A stretch of DNA of 64,000 nucleotides. Source: Pisolithus tinctorius. Lineage: Eukaryota; Basidiomycota; Agaricomycetes; Boletales; Pisolithaceae. The stretch is taken from contig JANFAH010000018.1 in assembly GCA_024663395.1 (NCBI GenBank), positions 434,001 to 498,000 on the forward strand. The letters are read 5' to 3'. This document shows, one piece after another, positions 34,089-44,856 of this stretch. The notes under the pieces were generated by a model. That model was given only the letters and a program-made list of their open reading frames with translations, was not told the DNA's origin and made no database searches. Every line of letters starts with the position of its first letter. The stretch's first letter is position 1. The position numbers and the translations under genes were made by a program.

Positions 34089-35067
34089 GTGCACAATGCA
34101 TGGGGTTGCTTTGTGACTTTGCGCATGCCTGATGTATCCCCAGCATGGTCACTGTTAGGAACCCCCTTCACCAGTGACTACTCACTCCCTTCGCACCTGC
34201 AGACACCTGAAAACACACCATCATCACCCCAGGAGCAAGCCTCAACCCGAGGAATTCCTCCAACCAGAACAAACTCCCCAGAGTACCTGGGAGAGGACAA
34301 CTTCTACACGGTATTCCCCACACTACCACTACCAACCCCACCAACTTTGTCAGCAGTGATAATCCATCAAAGGGAAGGAGCACTGTCAGTCCCAGCTCTA
34401 CCACTGCCATACATGCCAACAACACTCCCAACTCCATCACCAGCAGCACCACCACCCCCACCAGTCCCACATCCAACACCATTGACAGGGCGCCCGAAAG
34501 CGATGGCAGAAGCAGTTCCCCTCTTCTATGGGGACTGCACAGAGGCAGAAAACCCGAGCGATTTCATCAAAGCATTCAACCGCAGCATGCTATTCCTCAA
34601 CCTGCTCTCAACTGACGTGCAGAAGATCAAAGCACTAGCCAACTACCTCGGAACGAGCTCACCAGCTGAGCACTGGTATGAAGACCTCACAACAACACAG
34701 CTAGCCAGCTGGGACGAGCTGACTAAGGCATTCAATGACAGATGACCCACAACGAAGAGCACATCCCAAATGTCAGAGGAATACCAAACAGAATTACTAT
34801 CACACAAGATGCTTGAAGAAGATGTTGGAGTAATCAGGACAGTAGGCTGACAGAAGGTGTGGTTGCATGTAAGATGGGCAGATGAGGCCATGGAGCTCAC
34901 AAGGCTAGCAAAGATCAAAGGAGGGTCCACATTAATATGGCAGGTCAAGAAGCAGCTCCCACAAGCAGTCAGGAAATTACTAGATGATGAATACATGAAT
35001 TGGAAAATATTCATGGACAACATCAAGAAGCTGAATACATCAAAGCTGAAACAGGAACACAAGGAGA
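34089..35067 (+). pseudogene. Element E Gag (N-terminal part)
   Basis: The frame opens at ATG 34089. It has a Pro/Thr-rich region of about 130 residues, then a Gag capsid-like domain: AVPLFYGDCTEAENPSDFIK, FNRSMLFLNLLSTDVQKIKALANYL and WYEDLTTTQLASWDELTKAF. A TGA at 34743 interrupts; the frame continues to about 35067 with KGGSTLIWQVKKQLP. The gag is then split by an insertion at 35070; the gag frame appears to resume at 35893. Confidence 0.75.
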
Positions 35068-35069
35068 TA

Positions 35070-35890
35070 CAGTGAGGGACAAAAGTGTTGCAATGTTTGT
35101 GAGGTGTGACTTGTTGCTGATGTAGCTTGGGCTATTCTGCACAGATAATCATGATACCTATACCATTGGAAAGGGGTGGGTCTAAGCTTTCCAGAGCACT
35201 AAGGTTCAGTCCAAACAAAGCAATACATGCTGAGATACACCCTATTCTTTCCAAAAAGTGCATTGCAATGCTTTTGTCCCTGACTGGTGAAATCATGAAA
35301 TGTGACCTTTTGATGGGATTGAGGGCATGGAGGATGGGAAAAAATGATTACATAATAAACCACATGATCTTCCAGATGATTTGTCAGCATGTAAACAATG
35401 ACAAACATTGGACCTGTACCATTAATCCTCCCTCTTTTACCACAACTCATGAAATCATCTCTCTAGCTCACATGGTCATTTTCTCAAGGAATTCTTATCA
35501 AATACTGGTGGTCACCACAGTTCCATCAGTATAACATGCTCTCAGAACCATCAGTCCCTTAAAAAACCTGCTGTCAGTCATTTCCTGGACTGTTTCTCCC
35601 CCCATGCCTGATGTGTTCTGGGACTAATCAGTACTTGGAAGGCTGAAAATGTTATGGAGGTCAATCTGGCACTTCAGAACATGATGTACAAACCAGTCCC
35701 CTCTCAACCAATGCATTTCTGGCATGGGGACAGTGGTATGGAAGTTAGGGCAAGACAAAATCCTCTTTACCCCTGGGTGTCATCTGAAGGATATGCTACT
35801 GAACTGCCATGGAGCAGAATCCTGTGCTTCCATCTGGCCCTGAATATTGCCTTTGGTCACATATGACCAAATAATCCTTCCCCAGTCATC
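35070..35890. mobile_element. DNA-transposon-like insert in element E gag, with a 217-bp inverted-repeat core
   Basis: 35070-35095 and 35261-35286 are 26-bp inverted repeats with three mismatches, starting CAGTGAGGGACAAAAG, a Tc1/mariner-like terminus. TA lies at 35068-35069 and again at 35891-35892, where gag appears to resume (CAGTTCAG). The right end at 35890 does not show the expected terminal repeat, so the exact extent is uncertain: either a 217-bp MITE plus unrelated sequence, or one 821-bp element with an eroded end. A small hairpin (TTTGGTCA/TGACCAAA) is at 35852-35871. Confidence 0.5.
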
Positions 35891-36099
35891 TACAGTTCAG
35901 ATCAGAGCAAGATCTAGTGAACACATGGACATGGAAGCAGGGACTGCCCAATGCTAGAAGGAGACTCATCCAGGTTAAGCCACAACGAAACAGCATGGAG
36001 AGCACTCTGTAACAGGGTTCTGGGTCTGTTCAATAGGAGCACCACATACAGTATCAGACTTGTAGCACTAGATGACCAGGGAAACGAGACAGGGTCGTT

Positions 36100-36960
36100 G
36101 TGATGGACAGCACACTGACCCAGGTCCTTGACATATCTACTACGATAACACCAGCTTCGCCTGTACATCATATCAAGCCAGCAACCATCAATCTATACTC
36201 TGTGGCAGTGCATGAAAGAAGAAGCAACGTAGCAGATAACATGAGTCAACCTGTCCCATTCATACATCCAGTCATGCTAAAAAATGAGGATGGCACAGGA
36301 ACAACAATACAAGCATTGTTCAATGATGGCACCATGACAGGAGACATGTCATCAAGCATGTTCAATGCAATCAAGCACACACTAAAAGGATGGAGATCAT
36401 TGTCACAAATACTATGCATGGCAAATGGAACTATTGTTCCATCAGAGGCCATGTGGACAGGCACAATAAACATAAAAAATGCAGAAGTAACGGGAACCTT
36501 CGAGGTCTTCAACAGTGCAGGGGGCTGGTTGTTCCTATTCAGGAAACCACTACTATGAGCCTTCAAAGCAATACACGACTATGCAACCGACAAGGTAACG
36601 GTCACAGATGGCAACACCACAGCAGTACTGCAAAACCACTTCATTGACATGACATGACCATGAAGAGAGACAGAATGCAACAATGTAACACAAGAGGAAA
36701 CAAAAACAGAAAGCAAAACCAACATGTTCACCAGGAAAATGAACCCATTCTTACCTGAGTGCATTGAATACATCATCAGACATGTCAAGATCAGCAACGA
36801 TCTAACACCGAATGAACAAAGAGAGGTTGTAGAACTACTGACTGAGTTCGCAGATGTATTTGCATGCTCCCTCAGTGAAGTACTACCAATCCCCAGAGCC
36901 TGGGTCGACTTGAACTTACCAGATGACACATCGTTCAACACCACAATATGCCAATGACCA
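36100..36960 (+). pseudogene. Element E protease and start of RT region
   Basis: A retropepsin-like domain is readable at about 36240-36560: ALFNDGTMTGDMSSSMFNAI corresponds to the active-site region, with Asp kept, followed by GTIVPSEAMWTGTI and FEVFNSAGGWLFLF. A linker with an IRHVKISNDLTPNEQREVVELL segment (36780-36840) leads into the RT domain. Stops at 36556 and elsewhere break it. Confidence 0.65.
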
Positions 36961-38720
36961 ATGAACCCCCCACAATGGTAGTTCATGAACAAATGGGTCA
37001 ATCAAATGCTCAAGGCTGGACTAATCAAACACATGAACATTCCCCAGATCAAGCATGTTGCACCTACGGTTCTTGCACAAAAAACACATGATGCCACAGA
37101 GGGCATGACACTGGACAACATACAACAAGAATTGAACCAACAATGCATGGAAGCAAATATACCACAACTGTTCAAAGAACAAACAAATGTGCAGGAAAAA
37201 GAACAGGTCATGCCAAAAGAAACAGGAGAAGCACCAAAATGGAGGGTAACGCAAAACTTTGCAGAACTAAACAAGGCCTCGCAGATACCACTGATGTTCC
37301 AAGGAGACATTAGAGCAAAACAACAGCAACTGAGCAGGCACAGGTATGTGTCCATGTTCAACTTTGCATCTGGATTCTACATGATCGAAGTCCCAGGCAA
37401 ATGGCACCCACACTTCATGTTCTTTGTTGACAGAAGGGGCTACTTTTGGTACACAAGAATGGCAATGGGTTGGACCAGAGCCCTGACAATGTTTTCAGCA
37501 ACCGCTTCACAATGCCTAGAAAAAGAACTTGCAGAAGGCATCCTAGAACTCTTCATGGACGACGGAGGATGCAGCGACAATATGTTCAAAGGAATGGTAG
37601 TGAAACTAAGGCGAATACTGCAACAGTGCAGAAAACACAGCCTATCGCTATTGCTGACAAAATGCCAGCTTTTCATGACAGAAATGACGTTCGCAGGAGC
37701 TACAGTAGGCCCACAGGGCATACAGCCAGACCTATCAAAACTAACAGTGATCGTCAACTGGAAACAACCCAATGATGCACTCAACCTGACATCATTTCCA
37801 GGGCTCACAGGACACTTCTGTGACCTCATCAAAGGATATGCCAAAATAGAAGGACCACTATGCGACCTAATGAAACAAGTGGACATCCCTAAGCCCATTT
37901 CCAAAGCTACATATTGAAAGGCAATGACTAACTACAAGCTGGCAGATAAATGGGAACAGAAGCACACTGAAGCCTTTCTAAGGCTGAAAGTCATGCTAAC
38001 AAGCCAACCAATGCTACATGCACCATGGTACGATGGACACCGTTCATTGTAACCACAGACGGATGCCAAGAAGGATTCAGGGCAGTACTAACACAAAAAA
38101 CAAAAGTTCAGGCATCGAATGGCAAAATGGTAGAACAAACAGTACCCATCGCATTTGCATCCAAAAGAACTTCATCAGCTGAGTGAAACTACAAACCATT
38201 TCTGTTAGAATTCGCAGCACTAAAATACGGCCTGGACCATTTCACAGACATAATTTGGGGATACCCAATAGAAATCGAAACTGACTGCAAAGCACTAAAA
38301 GACACCCTGTCCAACAGCTTGATATTGGCCGCACATGCAAGGTGGCAAGATGGCATAGTCACACACAACATAATAGCTGTAAGACACATACCAGGACATC
38401 TGAACGTAGTAGCAGATGGACTAAGCTGCCAATGGGACAACACAGCCTGCACAAATGAAGACAGCAGTGACTGGACAGTCAGCCCAGACCCAGAAGCGGC
38501 ATCAGGTTTAGTAAACAATGTGTTCATGATCACTAAACTATCACAGGAAAATCAGCAACTACGAGAATGCTTCCAACATGAACCATTGTTCATGGAAGTA
38601 ATAGATGCGATACTCAACATTGACACAAACACCCCCATAAGAGACTGCAACAGAGCGAGACACAAGTCAATGCAGTACCTGGTAGATCAAGGTAAACTAT
38701 GGCGGCTAAATGGCAGTACC
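36961..38720 (+). pseudogene. Element E reverse transcriptase and RNase H
   Basis: RT lies in the frame 36985-37917: LIKHMNIPQIKHVAPTVLAQ, WRVTQNFAELNKASQ, FNFASGFYMIEVP, GYFWYTRMAMGWTRAL, and ELFMDDGG as the catalytic box (MDD of YxDD). After a TGA at 37915 the connection and RNase H follow: TDGCQEGFRAVL near 38060, ALKYGLDHFTDI, TDCKALKDTLS and VRHIPGHLNVVADGLS (38376-38430). Separate stops disrupt it. Confidence 0.8.
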
Positions 38721-39767
38721 AGTGTATGACTGAGATACAAGGTAGAATGCATCACGAGAGCAGAGGCACTCAAGGAAGCGAAACACCAACACGAGTCAGG
38801 AGGACACTGGGGAAGGGATGCGATGAAGTTAGCCCTCACGGACAAATACTACGCACCCAAACTGGACCTTGCCGTAATGAAAGCGATACAGGATTGTGCA
38901 AAGTGCAAAAACTTTGGCACAGCAAAGCTAAACACATTGCTCGAACCAATAACAAGACGACACCTGTTTGAACTACTGGTAGGCGACTACCTGTCAATCT
39001 CAATGGGCAAAGGAGGGTACCACACACTCGGACTATTTCTGGACATGTTTTCCCAACACCTCTGGGTAACGAAGTTCAAGACCACTGGAACAACAAAAAC
39101 CACAGTAAACAGCTTAGCAACTATCTTTAACAGTTTTACAGCGCCAGAAACATTCATGATGGATGGAGGACGCCACTTTGACAATGGAATGGTTAAAACA
39201 TACTGCGCTAAGTGGTCTTGCACCCATCACATTATCGCTGCATACTCATCCTGGATTAACAGACTAGTGGAAGGTACAAACAAGCTATTACTACATGTCC
39301 TCAAACAGCTATGTGCACCAAATGTAGGAGAAGATGACGACCCTGAAACTGACTGGGAAAAACTACCAAGGATGTGGCCAGACCACCTTGATGATGTGGT
39401 CCACACACTGAACAACTGTATACTGCCCTTGCTCAAGTTCTCCCCCAAAGAACTCCTACTGGGACTGGTTGTCAACACCAAATGCATGGCACTGACACAC
39501 AGCATCACAGCACCATCACCAGTGGATGCAGCAATACACATGGCATATGCAGTGCAACAATGGCTCGACAGGTACGATGAAATGGTAAGACATGCCATCA
39601 AAAGAAAAAAAGCATTTGACCACTGTGTCCTACAAAGACAAGGAGCAGAAGTTGCATTCACCAGAGGACAACTGGTACAAGTATACAGGAGCAACCTGGA
39701 CTACACCTTCAAGACCGAGCAGAAGCTATTACCTAAGTGGTCACACCCATACAGAATCATGGAATGA
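38721..39767 (+). pseudogene. Element E integrase
   Basis: 314 codons are open from 38823. The zinc-binding end is readable as CAKCKNFG with upstream His. The core has LVGDYLSISMGKGGYHTLGL (first Asp), FMMDGGRHFDNGMVK (second Asp) and a WINRLVEGTNKLLLHVL segment (Glu). A C-terminal segment with EVAFTRGQLVQVYRSNLDYTF follows. The frame is nearly intact, but upstream stops (38727 and before) disconnect it from RT. It would have inserted the element DNA. Confidence 0.8.
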
Positions 39768-40166
39768 CTAAGAAACTCTTACAGGTTAGAAACCCTAATG
39801 GGCAGACCGGTCCCAGGGGAGTTCAGCACATGAAGACTATGCACATTCATGGCAAGAGAAGGAATGCAACTACATGCAGATCAACAAGAATACCTAGCAT
39901 GACTACAAAGCATGGAAACAGAACAAGACATACCAGAAGGGATGGCAAGGGAAGGGAGAGGGAATGCAGACAGAGGAAGCAAATCAGATGTCGAAAGGAG
40001 TGAAGAGGATGGTGAAACAGACACCGATGACCACAATGATGATGGAGAGCAGGCACCCAGAAGAGAGGAAGGGGCAACATTGGGAGCAGTCGAATGGGGA
40101 AGAACAGACAGCACACAGGAGGAGTTGCATAGCGAGTTAACAGATGACAAGGACATCGTCATGTTT
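39768..40166 (+). other. Element E 3' tail
   Basis: After the integrase frame ends, a Lys/Arg- and Glu/Asp-rich frame continues (for example 39912-40187) up to the polypurine tract. No domain recognised; probably the C-terminal polyprotein tail. Confidence 0.4.
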
Positions 40167-40179
40167 AAAGGGGGGCACA

Positions 40180-40341
40180 TGGAGTAGGGGAGGCAGGATA
40201 GGGGTGTAGGACACAGCCGCAGATGATTGGTCAGCAGGGACAAGATGTGGGCACAGAGTGGGGTAGGAACACTATGTTACATGAGCACTGTACAAGAACA
40301 GGACACTATTTCAGGGAGCATCATTGTTCCACACTGTTCCA
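40180..40341 (+). repeat. 3' LTR of element E
   Basis: 162 bp, preceded by the polypurine tract at 40167-40179 and followed by the target duplication CTGG. Confidence 0.9.
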
Positions 40342-40345
40342 CTGG

Positions 40346-40740
40346 TGTTGGACTGGAACATTCCTGGTTGAAGGACAGCAAACATGCTGAGTACATCATT
40401 GCGACAGATGAGGAAGCTTTGAGAGGATTCTGTCTGTGCACTCAGCTCAAGGGTATCATTCCAGGTTAGTGTTCTTTGATTATGGAGGGGGCATGTTTGA
40501 TGATGCATTTCAGCATTGGAATCTTTGCATGCTCTGTGGGAGGGCATTCACTGAGTGAAGACACTTGCCAAGGAAACTAACCTAGTTATTGCAAATGTCA
40601 TGTTTACCAGTTTCTCCTACCTCTGTTGACACACTGGAATACATGCCTCTCTGGGAGAGGTGACATAGACATAGAACAGATCTCCCAGCTCTTGCCCAGA
40701 AAATGGGCTGATTGCCTTGACTGGGACATTTGAAAGATGG
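40346..40740 (+). pseudogene. Tryptophan synthase remnant T2, C-terminal part
   Basis: GLEHSWLKDSKHAEYIIATDEEALRGF and a C-terminal LSGRGD-DIEQIS-LLPRKWAD segment are readable in pieces (40350-40430 and 40640-40730). A spacer that resembles intron or lost exon sequence separates them. It continues T2 after element E; the stop TGA is at about 40736. Confidence 0.8.
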
Positions 40741-42640
40741 TAAATGGAATCTAGATATAGAAGGGAAGGACTGTAGAAGCTGTGAGTGGTCATGTAAATG
40801 AGGGCAAAATGTGCACTCCAAGCAGTTAATGAACAAGTATGAACCTACATATGACTCCATGACTATGCTTGTTTGTGCACCCAAATGATGATGGCAGCCT
40901 CATCTTCCCCCCTCAACATTCAGTCATAATTTCCAGAAAGGACATGAACATCTTCACCCCCTCACGTATGACTCTGCTACTCTGGATAATGAAACTCCAC
41001 TAGCACCTTAGGTTGCTGGCCAAGGCAGCCTTGCAGTACATTAGCTATTCCTTTGATGCAGTGGAGGCTAGTATGGTCAGCTGATTAGCCACTTGTTTGT
41101 ACTGATGTCATGACCATGCATTCATCCTAGGTCCTCACTCACTCCACACCCCTCTCTGCCAGTCATTCACTCACTTCACACCAACTCTGCCTGCCCCCTG
41201 ACATTTATGAGTCATCTCCACTCCGACTGCTGTCAGACTTGTACTGCTCTCCTGCCAGACTGTGCAGACCATTCTCTGAGGAGTCATGTGACTACCCTTC
41301 AGACTTCTCCCTGACAGTGCACAGTCAGGTACTCCACAGTGCATGCACCACATGGTCCAGTGCCTGGACTGTTTCCTTTTTGGGATGTTCTATGTTACCT
41401 GTTCATGTGTCCTCTGTCTACCCTTCATTTGTCATCTAGGAAGTTTTACTTGAAAATTTATGAGTCTCCATATGTCAGTTCTGATTCTGGTTACTGTACC
41501 TCCATGGTAGTATAAAAGCATGTATTGTACTCCAATGTTCTTCAGTACAAATATCAACTTAGTTCCTACTCCCTCTGTCTCCATCTTCTGCCTGTCAGAG
41601 TTACCTCCAACTATCCATCTATACTCTCCCTCTGAAATACAAGGGCTGAGATCATGCAAGGGGGTAGTGCATCAGCTAAACCTGACACCCTCACTCCACT
41701 CTGCCTTTGTCTCAGTGGATTTTGTTCCTGCCAACACTCTGCCAGTCAGAGTTCAGTTCTTTCCTGTTGGACTTGCTTCCAAACCTCTCCCCAGACCTTG
41801 CCTAGTGTTGGAGTTGGTTGGAGTAGGCCCAGACTTGACAACTGACAACCAAGCCTGTTAACAGTGGCAGTAATAATATGATCATGCCATGATTGCCATG
41901 CGAAACTCCCCTATTGAAGAACTTGTTCATTGTTCCCCAAGTCTCTTCCATCATCCTCAGTGGAACCCATCCTGAGACTGCCCATACTGTGGTGAGCTCA
42001 GTGGGAGAGTGCATGGGGTACAAGGGGGAGAGGATGATATCAAAGCAAAGATGAGGTTGATTGGAGCGGGAGACAATGGGGAATGCTGTACTACATGATT
42101 GCAGGACCACCTGCTGTGTTGTACAACTTGTGCAGTGTGGGAGTGATTTCCCTCTGTCTTTCAGTGTCAAGTTTGATGTGTATCTCAAGCCTGACAGTTC
42201 CTTTGGATTTTGGGGTGCAAATGGCCTGGTGAATGGACTACACACAGAGTGGGCAGCTGATGTGTCAAAAAAAGCATAGACACTCACCTGAAGTGCTTCC
42301 CATTCTTCTGCTTGATATTCACAACAACATTCTAGATTATGGTGGCAAGTTGATGTTGCACAGTCAGGTTGTCGTGTAGGTGTCTTGGAAGTTGTGAGAG
42401 CTGGCAAAGAAACAGCTTGTTTCCACATTTCATCATGGGAGGCACTACATCTCAATCTGCCCATCTTCAATATATGCCAATTGTCAAATTAGTGGTCAGA
42501 TACATCATTGAACAACATGTCATAAAAGAACTTCTGGCTGACATGGAGGTACCATGGGCAGCAGAGGATGAAGAGATCTCAGACTTGGACCTGGAGCCTG
42601 GAGAGGCCACAACTATGAATCCTGTTGTTACAAAGATCAA
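40741..42640 (+). repeat. Duplicated block downstream of T2, unidentified
   Basis: This block matches 26721-27750 on the T1 side. It carries the solo LTR at 41106-41840. No gene family recognised; the same acidic peptide (AEDEEISDLDLEPGEATTMN) is readable near 42555-42620. Confidence 0.6.
41106..41840 (+). mobile_element. Solo LTR of family L with target duplication
   Basis: 735 bp from TGTCATGACC to GACTTGACA. ACTGA flanks both sides (41101-41105 and 41841-41845). The empty target is seen in the sister block at about 26945-26960, where the flanks join directly. A single LTR with a target duplication implies past recombination between the two LTRs of a full element. Family L also occurs at 1-663. 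Confidence 0.9.
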
Positions 42641-42779
42641 TTTATGGATGCTACACCTAACCCCTGAGCAACTCCCTGTCCTTTTGGTGGTGCAAGCTGG
42701 AACAGCAGATGTCTTTGACATTGGCTCTAATCCCATCAGAGCATTCAAGAAACTAACCCTCTGAGTCCATTCATGCCAA

Positions 42780-43495
42780 ATCTCTGAAGGGAACACATTA
42801 GGTCATTCTTCAAAATGGAGTTAACTATGCAATGATCTTTGGAGCAATGGCCTTTCAGCTCTGTTAATTCTAACAAGTGAGTCAAGTTTAAGACCTGATG
42901 AGGCTATCAATGGACAGTAACATGTCCAGGTTATTATATCCCTATCCTTGCAAACTGCTAAGACATGCAGACAGGGGACATGTGATGCTGGTGCTAACAG
43001 ATTCATTGTGAAGGACCTCCTGCCTGAAGAGGCATCTGGTTTTCGCAGGAATTGCATGGAAGCTGGGTGAGTGTAGGTCATTGAATCTGGGGCCCAGAGC
43101 AAACTCATTGATGGCCTATAGGCTTGTCCCTGATGTGGCATTGTTGATATCCCTGTGCTGGCTTCCTGTCTCATATAAAATTTTGCTTTTATGCAAGCTT
43201 GACATTACCAGAGTATGCATGTCACCTCTCTCAGATGGGGACCACTTAGCCTTCCATTAAAGGGTTGGTGGACAGCAAACTTCTTGACACCATCATTTGT
43301 ATCTGAAATTCACTTTAATGCTGTCATTATCAAGAGTCACATAGTCTCCATGTGTGGGGTGGTCCAGTTCCTTAGGAAGTCAGGGATGTTAGCAAAGATT
43401 CAACATTTACAGATTCTCCTAGCCTTTTCAATACACTGGAATCTCTCAGCTCTTACATAGACAATGGGCTGATTGTCTTGACCAGCAGATTTGAG
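42780..43495 (+). pseudogene. Tryptophan synthase remnant T4 (alpha domain plus beta-domain tail)
   Basis: Pieces of the alpha domain are readable: CDAGANRFIVKDLLPEEASGF at about 42985-43050, and QMGTT-PSIKGLVDSKLLDTI near 43230-43300. After about 43345 the sequence jumps to a segment similar to the T2 C-terminus (43430-43490: TMG-LS-PADL). So an internal part of the gene is missing. The alpha part resembles T3 closely. Confidence 0.7.
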
Positions 43496-43599
43496 AAATG
43501 GTGGAGGAAATCTGGCTGATGACTGTGCAAGATGTGAGTCACTGAATTTAGGGTAAAATGTGCATTTGAGGTGGTTGATGAGTGAGGTGGGTAATTACT

Positions 43600-44726
43600 C
43601 AGGTGTTTGATCAGATGTACCAAGATGTCACCCATCACATCTGCTCTTGCCATGAATGTCAAATCTGAAGCACTCATAAAGCAGAGGTTCCTGTTACCAT
43701 TTTCACTTCCCCCAGAATCTTTATGAAGGTCTACATCAATGTCATGCTCATGCCCAAAGCACATGGTTATTGCTATCTTGTTGCAGCTCAAGATGATCTT
43801 TCCCTCACTGCAGAAGGCCATGCTCTTTGCCATGCCAATGCAGACCATCTCACTAAATTCTTCTGGGAAGAAGTCTTCTGTTGTTATGGTGTTATTGCCC
43901 AGGTTGTCACTGACAATGGCAGTGAGGTGAAGGGTACCTTTGAGAAACTCATGAAGCACTACTCCATCCCCCAGAATTGTATCTCCCCATACAATTCCAA
44001 GGCAAATGGAGTTGTAGAATGTGGTCACTTTGTTATCAGAGAAGCTACCATCAAGGCTTGTGAAGGAGATCTTTCACTCTGGCCTTCCAAGGTCCATCAT
44101 GCATTCTTTGCAGACAAGGTCACTACTTGTCATTCCACTGGATTCAGCCCCTTTTTCCTGCTACATGGTCTTGATCCTGTCCTGCCTTTTGATCTCTTGA
44201 GTCTACCTATCTTGTTGAAGGATTCTACTCTGGAATGACTTCTCAGGAGCTCCTCACACTTCACATTCATCAGTTGGAAAAGAGAGAAGCAGATATCAAT
44301 GCCACTTTCACCACTTTGTGGAAGTCTTGTTTATGCTCCAAGGGTCAGTTTGAGAAGAGGTATGCATTATGGTTGATGAAGTCCACTTATGAGCCAGGAG
44401 ATTTGGTATTGGTTCACAGCACACAGGTAGAGAAAGAACTGGATCATAAGTCAAAGTCATGCTACCTTGGTCCCTATGAGGTCATTTGTCACACCAAGGG
44501 AGGCTCCTATGTCCTTAAAGAACTCGATGGCACCATTTCTGCTCAAGGTGTCACAGCATTTCAACTCATTCCTTATTATTCTTGCCACACTCCCTTACCC
44601 AGCATTATGGAAGAAGAAAGAGATGAAGAAGATGATAATAACAGCAGTAATGACAATGAAGACAATGAAAATAAAGAAACCAATAAAGATAATGATAATG
44701 ACTATGACTCAGACAACTCTTCATGA
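43600..44726 (+). pseudogene. Gypsy integrase remnant (element J)
   Basis: The plus frames 43723-44238 and 44235-44726 give an integrase core and C-terminus: HICSCHECQI (zinc-binding end), MLMPKAHGYCYLVAAQDDLS (first Asp), VVTDNGSEVKG (second Asp), NGVVECGHFVIREA (Glu), and LVLVHSTQVEKELDHKSK with GGSYVLKELDGTI. It is related to element G's integrase (12599-14056). An Asp/Asn-rich tail ends at 44726. The rest of the element is lost to the left; LTR C2 follows. Confidence 0.8.
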
Positions 44727-44856
44727 TTTTCATTTCCTTTTCATTTCTTATGGTACTGATCTCCTGTCATTCCTTCATTTCTTTTTCTTTTTGTTTTCCC
44801 TGGGTTCCCTGCATTGGTTGCAATCAGGGACAATTGCATTTCTTCTTACTGGTGGA

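Larger units (their letters stand above)
33663..40341 (+). mobile_element. Ty3/gypsy element E, nested in tryptophan synthase copy T2
   Basis: Short 162-bp LTRs (33663-33824 and 40180-40341) start TGGAGTAGGGG and end CTGTTCCA. The target duplication is CTGG (33659-33662 and 40342-40345); the intact site is visible in T1 at about 2931-2940. A polypurine tract AAAGGGGGGCACA precedes the 3' LTR. Plus-strand Gag, protease, RT, RNase H and integrase are all recognisable but broken. The two LTRs differ at seven positions, all transitions. Confidence 0.9.
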
